DNA of 44,719 nt, taken from positions 1 through 44,719 of the forward strand of contig NZ_QJJP01000030.1 of NCBI RefSeq assembly GCF_003201565.1, read 5' to 3'. Source of the stretch: Nitrosomonas sp. Nm84. Lineage in GTDB: Bacteria; Pseudomonadota; Gammaproteobacteria; Burkholderiales; Nitrosomonadaceae. The notes beneath the pieces are model-generated. The model was not told the origin of the DNA and did not search any database. It worked only from the letters and a program-made list of their open reading frames with translations. Of this stretch, positions 18,501-25,872 are shown piece by piece. The translations under genes were made by a program, and so were the position numbers. Position 1 is the first letter of the stretch; the number at the start of each line of letters is the position of its first letter.

Positions 18501-19078
18501 GTGTCGAGTAAAATGGCTTCATTGGTAAACCACCAATCACAGTTTCGAGTGCCGCCAATCCCATGGATAACTTCCTGACCAAAACGCTCAGCGAGTGGAA
18601 ATTGCAGTCCTGAGTTCACCAGCGCTGTCGTTTTTCCTGACCCGGGTGCGCCGATAAAAATATACCAGGGAAGTTCATATACATATTGTCGGTTGAGTTT
18701 AGCGAGAAAAGCGTGTTTTTTACCGAGATTTGTATTTTTTAGTACAGCGACTGCTTCCTCGAAACGTTTTTGCAGCGTTGCAACTTCTTCGCTACCTGCG
18801 CTATTCATAGCGCCTTGCTGTGCAGGGGGTTGCTGCAGCAGTCCTTCCATGAAGCGAACATTCAGATTTCTGGAGTGAATGAAATTCCAGACTAATTTCC
18901 CAATATAAAAGACGATAATAACTGCGATAAGTATCATCCGGTGCGTATCCGATGCCAATGGATAATAGTCAGCAAATGCGATGAGTGGACCTGCAAACCA
19001 TATGAGTGCGCTGATGGCAACCAGGCCAAGAATTGTCAACGTTACGCGGTTGAACAGCAGTTTTAGAATCTTTTTCAT
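15497..19078 (-). CDS. tssM: T6SS membrane-complex protein TssM (IcmF family)
   Basis: 1193 residues, normal for TssM. Transmembrane helices at about 13-31 and 47-65, with a third near 455-480. The cytoplasmic loop between the second and third carries an intact Walker A (G-A-P-G-S-G-K-T-T, 143-151) and Walker B-like A-I-L-L-D-T-A-G (188-195). The long remainder is the periplasmic region that binds TssJ and forms the trans-envelope channel. An intact P-loop is kept, unlike some homologues. The stop overlaps the tagF start. Confidence 0.95.
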   Translation of the reverse strand: MKKILKLLFNRVTLTILGLVAISALIWFAGPLIAFADYYPLASDTHRMILIAVIIVFYIGKLVWNFIHSRNLNVRFMEGLLQQPPAQQGAMNSAGSEEVATLQKRFEEAVAVLKNTNLGKKHAFLAKLNRQYVYELPWYIFIGAPGSGKTTALVNSGLQFPLAERFGQEVIHGIGGTRNCDWWFTNEAILLDTAGRYTTQESNQEQDSAAWSGFLKLLKKYRPRRPINGIIVTISLTDLLQQTPAQREAQANSIRKRIQELHSELNIRFPIYVLVTKMDLLNGFMEFFGKYGKEERMQVWGATFPLSENEDAMPLANFGSEFALLEQRLNDRLIDYLQDERDIQKRALLYTFPQQFSALKATLGDFLDQIFSLSRFSQPPLLRGIYFTSGIQEGNPIDRIISGFARALQLDGRQLIPHKPSGKSFFLSRLIQDVILNEAEIAGTNLRWERQRALLQWSVSFIAIFCTLGLIAAWAISFTQNQAYVAEVSAKIPEVSKQVEQLPVVQNINMPDLIAALKAVKELAMIPGGNMESPPLSMSMGLYQGDKLTAAANNSFQRLLQDTFLPQLILRIEYILSSANASNMELLYEGLKAYLMLHQAEHFDPVALKAFIMLDWEISLPREFTHDQRKILESHLDSLLSHDHLASPIPINTQLINRVRSIIAKTPLAQRIYNRLKLQGMNINVPEFTIATSVGSAATLVFERKSGMPLSKGISGLYTYDGYYNFFPQAAKEITQQLAQEESWVLGLPEKQSKLIFSSQDEFQINEEVRRLYLQDYAKNWDAFINDIKLINANSLQKNIELTRLLSAADSPLSLLLRAIVKEVTLVNTDPAERNMVEKATDQVKNASKTLKQLLGRSEEKIMTAELVSRPEHIVDEKFKELRRLVQAQSPGQSAPIDGLLSQVNELYLFLTATEEALKTNTTLPTSKVQSEMGANARRLNEPLRSMFTTLSSSSQNQTEGMTRGNLNQSLKIAITDFCQKAIAGRYPFTKKSNQDVTQDDFTQLFGFGGRFDEYFQKELAQYVDNTKQAWYFRQTGNAPRDLQEFKRAQIIRDIFFRGGARATNINFTFKPIDMDPAITQFILDIDGQLVKYSHGPQVPVSIQWPGPRGSTQVRLQIFPAQQEGISGQVFEGPWALFRMFDNVQINPSSQPEKFSAIFNINGRKAQFEVTTSSVQNPFRLQELKEFRCPSTL

Positions 19079-19139
19079 TTAGTTAATCTCAGGTTACTCA
19101 ATAGAATTATGCATATACCAACAAGTATTGAATGAAATC

Positions 19140-20441
19140 TTAGTCAACAATTATTTCGACTCGCCGATTTTTTGCACGACCTTCAGAAGTATCATTGGAA
19201 GCAATAGGTTCGGCATCTGCTCGGCCTTCTGCTTGTATTCGATTGCTAGCTACCCCCATTTTGACGAGAAGCTGCCCGGCAGACTGAGCGCGTTCTTGCG
19301 ACAAATGCCAGTTGGAAGGGAATTTTACTGTTCGGATAGGCCGATTGTCGGTATGACCCAGGACTTGAATCTGCCCCGTTCTTTTGTTTAAAGCATCAGC
19401 GACACGTTTCAAGACAGGTACAAATGATTGAGAAACAACCGTGCTGCCAGGCGAGAAGATTCCATCACCCAGTAATGTAATGATATGGCGGTTATTTTCA
19501 TACCGCACAGTCAGCAATCTTTGGTTGATCTCCTGAGTAAGAAATTCTGTAAGATAGGGACTTGCCGGTGGTTGCGATACCGGTAGTTGATGTTGGATGG
19601 TATTTGCGGTGCGAATCGATTGTATCTGAGCGAATACTGGATCTGAAGCGTCACTTAATAGGAAACTAAAGCTCAAATAGGCTATTAGCAGGGCTAACCC
19701 GCATAAGGAAGCTAAAATCCATAGCGGCATGAATAAAAAAAACTTGGCGCGCTTGAAAGCAGCCGTATGCCAATGAGGCGATAATTCCGGTTCGAATTTG
19801 TTGCGTTCTTTTCCAATGATCTGAGCAAGCCGCTCACGCAATGCTTCCAACTGGCTCTTGCCGCTATTTATTACGCGATAGCGTCCTTCAAATCCTAAGG
19901 TAAGGCAGACATACATAAATTCGAGTATGTCGAGATTGGGTTTAGGATTTTCAGCAAGTTTTGCTAATAGTTGGAAAAATTTCTCGCCGCCGACAGTTTC
20001 ATTATGAAACTGGATGAGTAAACTGTATTTTCCCCACTCATTACTTCCCCACGGCGTGGAAGCAATGCACTCGTCAACAAACGTGCATAGTGCATATCGT
20101 GCTGCAATGACTTTCTCGGATGGCACGCCAGCAGCTCTGGCTTGGTTTTCAAAAGTCTTGACACTTTGTACAAGGTAATCACGCAATCCGGCTAAATCGT
20201 TATGGTGCAAGGTTGTTCGTAATAGGGTGGTGGTATTTAATAACGGGTTGGCTGCCGTGATTAAGGGATTGAGCCCGGTCACTGCGGGCGTGTGATCGCT
20301 ATCAATGATTGACCTGTCAACCGGTACGCCCAATGATGATTGAGGGGAAGATCGCTGTGCAGGGGGAGTACGTCCACCAGGAGATGGCATGATGATTGTC
20401 TTATCCAAGTCTGGTGATGCAAAGGGGTCATTCTCGCGCAT
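19140..20441 (-). CDS. tssL: T6SS TssL (DotU) fused to an OmpA-like peptidoglycan-binding domain
   Basis: 433 residues. A cytoplasmic DotU domain (about 70-235) shows the typical E-C-I-A-S-T-P-W-G and L-G-F-E-G-R-Y motifs. One transmembrane helix follows at about 240-262, with only a short stretch after it before a C-terminal OmpA family domain (about 320-433) with G-H-T-D-N-R-P and the ending N-R-R-V-E-I. This is the 'evolved' TssL type that anchors the complex to peptidoglycan without a separate TagL. It sits between tssK and tssM in a tight minus-strand operon. Confidence 0.95.
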   Translation of the reverse strand: MRENDPFASPDLDKTIIMPSPGGRTPPAQRSSPQSSLGVPVDRSIIDSDHTPAVTGLNPLITAANPLLNTTTLLRTTLHHNDLAGLRDYLVQSVKTFENQARAAGVPSEKVIAARYALCTFVDECIASTPWGSNEWGKYSLLIQFHNETVGGEKFFQLLAKLAENPKPNLDILEFMYVCLTLGFEGRYRVINSGKSQLEALRERLAQIIGKERNKFEPELSPHWHTAAFKRAKFFLFMPLWILASLCGLALLIAYLSFSFLLSDASDPVFAQIQSIRTANTIQHQLPVSQPPASPYLTEFLTQEINQRLLTVRYENNRHIITLLGDGIFSPGSTVVSQSFVPVLKRVADALNKRTGQIQVLGHTDNRPIRTVKFPSNWHLSQERAQSAGQLLVKMGVASNRIQAEGRADAEPIASNDTSEGRAKNRRVEIIVD

Positions 20442-20505
20442 AATAAGATTTAATCATTTAAATTAATAAGTTGAGAAGTTGAGCAGGATTGAACGTCAAA
20501 CTATC

Positions 20506-21846
20506 TCATTCTTTTATTGCCCAGAGTTCAAGCGCAAGCCCTGGGAACTCTCCTCCAATATGTATCACTAAACCGGCTGAATGCTCCAATTGTTTCCATA
20601 ATTCATTTTTCCGCTCCAATTCAAAATAGTTGAATCCTGCATGAAAAGGCAATTGCCTTGGAGCGACGGGCAAAGGAGTAAGCGGTATGCCAGGTAAAGC
20701 GAGATTCACTAAATCGCGTATTTTTTCTGATGGTCCGGCTTTTACTTGAACTGGGATTTTTACTCGTATGGCTTCAGCAGGAAGTTGCGCGTTGACAGCG
20801 AGAATGAAGTTCGCAGATTTGAATAAGCCTTTATCATGGACCAGTGCTATGCGTATGCTATGTTGGCGCTCTTCCAATTCAATAGGAACCACATTCGAAA
20901 TACCTTCTAGTGCAAGTAGTCGGCGCAGTTCCATCATTAGGCTACTAAAGCATAATGCTAGTGCATCATGATGATATTCTTTGTAATTGGAAGGGCGACG
21001 CGAGTTTTTTTCATCAAAAGCTGACATGTCACCTGCAAAGCCGATGCATAGGCTATATAGTCTTTCTGGATGTAATACTGAAATTTTTGTCAAATGCTTG
21101 AACAACACCTCATAGCGATTGATGGTTTGCAACCTCAGAAAGTCGGCAATCTCTGCAATTCCACGATGGCCGGGCTGTGTTATCAGCGAGGCCAATTCTT
21201 CACCCCGCTGATGAAGCATTCCACACAATTCTTGCAAATAACCACTTAACATGACATCAGAACCAACGTGTAACAATGGCGGGACGAATTCTTTGTGCAG
21301 CACGACTTGATTATCCGCGCGGCGTTCAGAAATTTGCACTACACCTAAAACAGTATACGCGTCTGTGGCATCGCGTTTACGCATCAGCCTGAGGCGAAGT
21401 TGTCCTATTTGTAAGCATGCGCTGCTTGGGTTCTGAGTGTTGTTATCGGAAACTTCAATTTCTTCAATAGCGTAGCGCGCTAAATTGCCGTCTTGGCTGT
21501 CACCTGAATCAGTTTCAGTTGCACTGACGCGTTGCACGGGCAGTGCAAGTACAATGACTTCATCGCGTAAATTAACGTCAATATCCAGTGGCAGCGGCGC
21601 TTTATCCTGCTCTGGAAAATTAAACGGTGTGCCATCAGGGAAGATGCCGCGACCTGAAGTTAATTGTATTTTACCCAGCATTAATGCAGTCGAATTGAGT
21701 TCGAGGCTGCTAAATCCCCAGTAATAACCCAGCAATGGCGCAATGCGATTTTCTAACAATCGTTCATGGTAACGATTTTGCTGTTGAAAATGCTGGGGCT
21801 GGAGAAACATTCCTTCCGACCAAATAACTTTATTATTCCAGGACAT
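20506..21846 (-). CDS. tssK: T6SS baseplate protein TssK
   Basis: 446 residues, the usual TssK length. The N-terminus (W-S-E-G-M-F-L-Q-P-Q-H-F-Q-Q at about 9-22) is diagnostic. TssK trimers join the TssFG wedge to the cytoplasmic parts of TssM and TssL, so its position between tssJ and tssL is standard. A purine-rich AGAGAAA precedes the ATG. Confidence 0.96.
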   Translation of the reverse strand: MSWNNKVIWSEGMFLQPQHFQQQNRYHERLLENRIAPLLGYYWGFSSLELNSTALMLGKIQLTSGRGIFPDGTPFNFPEQDKAPLPLDIDVNLRDEVIVLALPVQRVSATETDSGDSQDGNLARYAIEEIEVSDNNTQNPSSACLQIGQLRLRLMRKRDATDAYTVLGVVQISERRADNQVVLHKEFVPPLLHVGSDVMLSGYLQELCGMLHQRGEELASLITQPGHRGIAEIADFLRLQTINRYEVLFKHLTKISVLHPERLYSLCIGFAGDMSAFDEKNSRRPSNYKEYHHDALALCFSSLMMELRRLLALEGISNVVPIELEERQHSIRIALVHDKGLFKSANFILAVNAQLPAEAIRVKIPVQVKAGPSEKIRDLVNLALPGIPLTPLPVAPRQLPFHAGFNYFELERKNELWKQLEHSAGLVIHIGGEFPGLALELWAIKE

Positions 21847-21906
21847 ACTATTTCTCTGATTATTTAATAATTAAACTAATGGATTGCAAATTTTTCATTA
21901 GCGAGC

Positions 21907-22470
21907 CTATTCTATAACTTCATACAATGTTCCCGGCGGTGGTTTGGGCGACATAAATTGGCAAAAGAATCCGCACTCTGGTTTGGCACCAATCTGGATT
22001 TTGTTTCCTTCTAAAAAAATATAGATTTCAGGCGCTTCTTCTTTTGGCGGAATGGTTGCAGATGCGCGCCATTGTGACTGTTCAAGATCTTTGTAAGCAG
22101 CAACGACACCGACATAGCGTGTATCGATATTCAATGTTCGGTTAAATTTCTGCTTCTGGCCCGGTGTCAATCTAAATTCTTCACTCGTTTTCAATTCGTT
22201 CTCAAGAGTCGCTTTGTAGTCATTAAAAATCGAGAAAAAATCTGCGGAACTGAATGCTGCCAGTGAAGTAAGCTCGTAAAATCTGATGACAACCGGCCTC
22301 GCTTCTGGCGCTTTTGTTTCTGCTGTCGTTGTGGTGTAAGGATTGATATTGGGTTGTACATTGAGAGAGACCACGGCTACGGGAGGTTTGGGGGGGCTGG
22401 AGCAGCCCGTCAGAATCAAACAAGCAGCGGCAAGGGTAATCCAGATAAACGCTAGTAGTGCCCGTTCCAT
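21907..22470 (-). CDS. tssJ: T6SS outer-membrane lipoprotein TssJ
   Basis: 187 residues. The N-terminus is a lipoprotein signal ending in lipobox L-T-G-C with Cys23 as the acylation site. The mature part contains the family's V-V-I-R-F-Y-E-L and F-F-S-I-F-N-D-Y motifs. TssJ tethers TssM to the outer membrane. It is the first gene of the minus-strand operon tssJ-tssK-tssL-tssM-tagF-kinase. An AAGGAGG Shine-Dalgarno lies 12 bases upstream of the ATG, a rather long spacing. A promoter with a CRP-type site lies upstream. Confidence 0.93.
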   Translation of the reverse strand: MERALLAFIWITLAAACLILTGCSSPPKPPVAVVSLNVQPNINPYTTTTAETKAPEARPVVIRFYELTSLAAFSSADFFSIFNDYKATLENELKTSEEFRLTPGQKQKFNRTLNIDTRYVGVVAAYKDLEQSQWRASATIPPKEEAPEIYIFLEGNKIQIGAKPECGFFCQFMSPKPPPGTLYEVIE

Positions 22471-22523
22471 TTTTTATACGTTCCTCCTTATCTCTAAAAA
22501 ACGCCCTATCCCTAATGCCGGTA

Positions 22524-22567
22524 AGTATATAGAAATATTGGTTACAAAGCCTGTGAGAATTCTCACT
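22524..22567 (-). promoter_or_regulatory. CRP-type site and -10 element of the tssJ operon
   Basis: TGTGA-GAATTC-TCACT at 22552-22567 contains the perfect 14-bp palindrome GTGAGAATTCTCAC. On the minus strand a -10-like TATACT lies at 22529-22524. A start seven bases further would be about 22517, which places the palindrome centre at about -42.5, the geometry of class II CRP-dependent promoters. No good -35 is seen, as is common at such promoters. Inference from sequence only. Confidence 0.5.
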
Positions 22568-22800
22568 GCGCAAATCAGTCATTGTTGAGATTTTTCATAG
22601 GCAGTTACTCATTTATTCTCCTTAGCGATGTTTTTTCAGAAACTCTATTATGCTCGCAGCTTCAAAAATCCCGAGGGTTCCGGCTTACACCCGATTTTCA
22701 GCCAATGCGACCGAACTACTTTTTCTGGATCACCCACGCAACATGAATAGAGCAGAACGAAGTACGGGAGACAACGAAAGTATCCTGAGTAGAAGAGACA

Positions 22801-22828
22801 ACAACCAACAACCAACAACCAACAACCA
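22801..22828. repeat. 7-bp tandem repeat, four perfect copies of ACAACCA
   Basis: Four exact copies of ACAACCA run head to tail. A partial copy (AC-AAC-AAC) follows and similar bases (AC) precede. Such short tandem repeats are prone to slippage. It lies in the T-poor segment upstream of the orphan ORF. Confidence 0.9.
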
Positions 22829-23017
22829 ACAACAACGCACCTGATTTAAGAAACCGAGGAAGAGAGAAAATATGGTCAAATAGCCCAGAGCACAATGAAA
22901 CACATGAACATAAACAAGAAAGTCAAAACTCAGTCCCATGACTAGATCGAGAGAGAAAAGAGAGTACAATACCCAAAAACACATACCCATCAATCAGCCC
23001 TCGAGGAAACACATAAG

Positions 23018-23869
23018 ATGCCCCGAACAAATTTAGTTAATATGATGACCAACTTCCGAATAGCAACAATTAATTCGAGCAAAGCATATGCGAAGATGCA
23101 CCGAGGAGACCAACCACTGAAGCAGCCGACCTTACAGAACATTGATACATGGAATCAATTCATAGCGATAGGAGCCGACCCGAGTACTAACATGTTAGTT
23201 CTAGGCAGAAGTCAAGAGGTTTGGAATCCGCAAAATATCTTCAGAGACAAATGGTCGACGCAATCCGTGACATCCAAACAAATAGATCGGTCAATGAAAA
23301 GCGTATACGTAAATCCATCTTACGTTCAATCAACTGAAGGCCAAAAGGGCATAGCAAACTTAAAACGCCGGGCCGATCTAGACAACAAAGGAAAGCAGTA
23401 CGACGCTCCGTTCAACCTCGACAGAGGGTCGGTATTATACAACTGGGCGGAATGGAGCTTACAAGGGAACGACGCATTCATCGCAGGAGGCGCGTGCGAG
23501 CGCAAGGCCATACAGGTATTAATCCCAAGCACGCGTTACAAGGACATATCTACAGACGTAATCTGGGACGCGAAACAAGCACGTCCCACCGTCTTAGGTC
23601 ACGAGTTAGCATTCGCAAACTTAATAGGCGAGTACGAGCGCAAGAAACCGGTCGACCCACGCGAGCCATTAACACTAACACCGAAAAATAAAGAAGATAC
23701 TGAGGAGATAACACCGGAGAAATTATCGAGTGCAATGGACATAATCGCTAGTATTACATCAGAGGGTGAACTAAGAGCGTTATTAGAGTCATTCGACAGT
23801 CCAGAGTCAAACCCGCAAGCGCCGCCGGTTGTGCTTCATATCGATACATCAAAAAAGGAGGATAATTAA
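23018..23869 (+). CDS. Orphan protein, possibly a degenerate M91/NleD-like effector
   Basis: 283 residues, not confidently recognised. The middle shows an arrangement I associate with M91 (NleD-type) effector proteases: an R-G-S-V-L-Y segment (136-141), then a T-V-L-G-H-E-L-A-F stretch (191-199). In the active family this last part is an H-E-x-x-H zinc site; here the second His is replaced by Phe199, so H195-E196-L-A-F would not bind zinc normally. The C-terminal 70 residues are charged and probably disordered. Codon use differs from neighbours: Leu is mostly TTA and Ile often ATA. A GAGG lies about 11 bases before the ATG. No transmembrane or signal sequence is evident. It stands alone between T6SS operons, and may be a cargo effector, a relic of one, or something unrelated. 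Confidence 0.6.
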   Translation: MPRTNLVNMMTNFRIATINSSKAYAKMHRGDQPLKQPTLQNIDTWNQFIAIGADPSTNMLVLGRSQEVWNPQNIFRDKWSTQSVTSKQIDRSMKSVYVNPSYVQSTEGQKGIANLKRRADLDNKGKQYDAPFNLDRGSVLYNWAEWSLQGNDAFIAGGACERKAIQVLIPSTRYKDISTDVIWDAKQARPTVLGHELAFANLIGEYERKKPVDPREPLTLTPKNKEDTEEITPEKLSSAMDIIASITSEGELRALLESFDSPESNPQAPPVVLHIDTSKKEDN

Positions 23870-24343
23870 TACGGATTCGATCTTCAGGCATCACGAGAAG
23901 GACAGACAGTATCACGTGATGGCATAGACAGGTCGGACCGGTGCTGGCAAAACCCGAACCCGTGGAGCTCGATAGCAAAAACCGATCGGTCAATGCTGTG
24001 TGGTCGTTTGGAACCGGCAAGCAGATTCCATCATGGGCATGGCCAAAATGAGCGCACAAAAAAGGTAGTCCAACAAAGGGGTCCAACAAAGGCAACAAAG
24101 GAAGGCAACAAAGGGGTCAGACCCTTTTATAATAAATCATATTTATGCGAGATGCCGCCAGTTCGCGGTTCGTTCTTTCTTTGGGTATTAAAGTATGCGA
24201 ACGACACTAAATATTGATGAGCTATAATTAGCGTATGCCAAACTCCATGCTATTCAGCTGAACGGTTCATTGGGTCAGTCCGCTTATTTATGGCTTATCC
24301 CCGATTCCGGCCTGCTTTCCTAATGCGACGCAAGCAATGCATC
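23870..24343. other. Intergenic region after the orphan ORF
   Basis: About 470 bases without a gene I can support. It contains four copies of CAACAAAGG (24071-24114) running into the palindrome GGGTCAGACCC (24114-24124), both described separately. The remainder, up to the FHA-EAL stop, shows no clear ORF or terminator. Confidence 0.45.
24071..24130. repeat. CAACAAAGG direct repeats ending in a GGGTCAGACCC palindrome
   Basis: CAACAAAGG occurs at 24071-24079, 24084-24092, 24093-24101 and 24106-24114. The last copy merges into GGGTCAGACCC (24114-24124), an 11-base palindrome flanked by AAA and TTT, so the RNA could fold with a short T-run after it. It may act as a terminator for the orphan ORF, or be a scar of a repeat or insertion element. 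A related string, aggccagaccc, occurs at 44612-44622 near the right edge. Confidence 0.55.
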
Positions 24344-25435
24344 TCAGCAACCAATCCTGTCCCCCGGTTTACCATAATAGAAGCCTTGCAATAAATCGAT
24401 ACCGATTTGCCGACTCACCTTATCCTCGCCTGCTGTTTCCACGCCCTCGGCTAATACTTTAATGCCTTGTTCATGGCTATAGCTCACCAGCATTTCTACC
24501 ATGCGTTGCCGAGCGTGGCTGGCCATATCTATGTTATGAATAAGACAAATATCAAATTTCAATATATCTGGAGAAGCTTCTGATAATTCGAGCAAACGTG
24601 CTTGACCAGCGCCAAAATCATCATATGCCAAGCCAATTTTTAATGCGTGCAAGTGACTTTTTAGTTCACTCATTTGCTGGATATTGGAAACCGCTTTTTC
24701 AGGTATTTCCAGGACTAGCTTGGTGTGTGGATAGGTTTCACGAATTTTATCAAGATGATGATATAAATTATTGATATTCTCGATTTCTTTAGGATGTATA
24801 TTAAAGAAAAAGTAAACATTTTGCGGGTAGTTGTGCGCTTCTATTAATCCTGTTTCAAGAAATAATTCGCTTAATGCAATTTCGGCACTTCTCTGTTCAG
24901 CAATATAAAAAAGCGCTTCAGGAGATTCAGGTAACAAAGGGTGAGTTCCGCGCCCTAGTAGCTCATAGGCGACAATCGCCAGATGATTATCAAACACAGG
25001 TTGTGGCGCACATTTTACCTGTTTATTCTGAAGAAGCACTTTCAGCTCTTTAGCGCCTCTGGCAATTTTTTCCAGGACATTGCCGGTAGCAATGTAGGTA
25101 TGTTCTTGTTCATCGGCGGTAGCCGATGGTTTCCCATGTTCAATAATAATTCTTAATTCCACATCACCCAGGCGCACAATATCACCATCCTCAATCGGTA
25201 GGCTCTGAGTGATCTTGTTATCATTGAGAAAAGTCCCATTGGTGCTATTAAGATCTCTTATGCATAATTGCCCATCGCAACTGAAAATTTCTGCATGATG
25301 ACGAGATATGGTATCGGCATCGATAGGCAGCCCCGAATCTGGCATCCGGCCAATAAGAAAAGGCAGGTGATTTACTGCCACCCGGCTATAGGCATGCTCA
25401 GATGTGAGATATCCTTCTAAAAAACAAACATCCAT
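24344..25435 (-). CDS. FHA-EAL protein, putative cyclic-di-GMP phosphodiesterase
   Basis: 363 residues. The N-terminal FHA domain (about 10-100) has L-I-G-R-M-P-D-S-G, I-S-R-H-H-A-E-I and N-S-T-N-G-T-F motifs. The C-terminal EAL domain (about 130-360) has the signature altered to Y-E-L-L-G-R but keeps the key acidic and amide residues by motif: the F-N-I-H-P Asn, L-E-I-P-E, Y-D-D-F-G-A-G, L-K-F-D Lys and A-E-G-V-E. It is therefore probably catalytic, hydrolysing c-di-GMP. ATG 25435 was chosen because AAGGA lies eight bases upstream and the FHA fold begins right after; a start at 25540 would add 35 residues of Cys-rich, unlikely sequence. The FHA domain may couple it to the locus kinase. Confidence 0.88.
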   Translation of the reverse strand: MDVCFLEGYLTSEHAYSRVAVNHLPFLIGRMPDSGLPIDADTISRHHAEIFSCDGQLCIRDLNSTNGTFLNDNKITQSLPIEDGDIVRLGDVELRIIIEHGKPSATADEQEHTYIATGNVLEKIARGAKELKVLLQNKQVKCAPQPVFDNHLAIVAYELLGRGTHPLLPESPEALFYIAEQRSAEIALSELFLETGLIEAHNYPQNVYFFFNIHPKEIENINNLYHHLDKIRETYPHTKLVLEIPEKAVSNIQQMSELKSHLHALKIGLAYDDFGAGQARLLELSEASPDILKFDICLIHNIDMASHARQRMVEMLVSYSHEQGIKVLAEGVETAGEDKVSRQIGIDLLQGFYYGKPGDRIGC

Positions 25436-25549
25436 ATAACCATTCCTTGCTTTCTTAGATCTGCATTGAGTGATGCGAAAAATACAAACACCTTGAATAC
25501 ACGTAAATGTTAAGCATATATGCATCAAATCCAGCAACAAGCTACATGA

Positions 25550-25588
25550 ATTCCCAGCCTGCTAGGAAACTGCTAGCAGGCTGGGAAT
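25550..25588. repeat. Perfect 16-bp inverted repeat in the divergent FHA-EAL / tssA region
   Basis: ATTCCCAGCCTGCTAG at 25550-25565 is exactly complemented by 25573-25588, leaving a seven-base loop (GAAACTG). No T-run follows on either strand, so it is not a typical intrinsic terminator. It lies upstream of both flanking genes. It could be a REP-like element, an operator, or a cruciform or RNA structure in the FHA-EAL leader. Confidence 0.85.
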
Positions 25589-25872
25589 AAAGCAGTCGAT
25601 TCGTATACTGTAAGGGACATAAAGAAATTGTGCAATTATATAAATTCATGGTAAGAACTATTAGCGCTGCTTTCTGAGGCATGATGAGTTTCATTTCATA
25701 TGACAAGTGGATTAGCTGTTACATTTTGGTTTCTGCAGATTTGATGCTCTAAAACCTGTTGAAGGAATGTATTATTTTGGAAATACGTATAGACTATAGG
25801 GGTTATAGCGTATTAAATTGTGTTAGCCAATTTTTTGAATATTTATCTTAATGTTAATGAATTAATCTCAAG
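25589..25872. other. Upstream region of tssA
   Basis: AT-rich sequence between the hairpin and tssA, with many possible -10-like strings but no -35/-10 pair I would defend. No ORF is seen here. It presumably holds the tssA promoter. Unlike tssB and tssJ, I find no CRP-type palindrome. Confidence 0.35.

Larger units (their letters stand above)
22471..23017. other. Intergenic region between tssJ and the orphan ORF
   Basis: The first about 100 bases hold the tssJ promoter. From about 22640 the plus strand becomes strikingly A- and C-rich and T-poor. Within this lies a 7-bp tandem repeat (22801-22828). I see no convincing gene. The stretch looks like the left part of an acquired segment containing the ORF at 23018. 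Confidence 0.5.

Noticed and set aside
22730..22993. Minus-strand 87-codon frame across the T-poor segment
   Set aside because: Its hydrophobic Leu/Phe/Cys-rich product is what the complement of A/C-rich DNA gives; no Shine-Dalgarno or family match.
22640..24340. CRISPR-like array in the repeat-bearing island
   Set aside because: The repeats are 7-9 bp and directly adjacent or irregular, without spacers of constant length.
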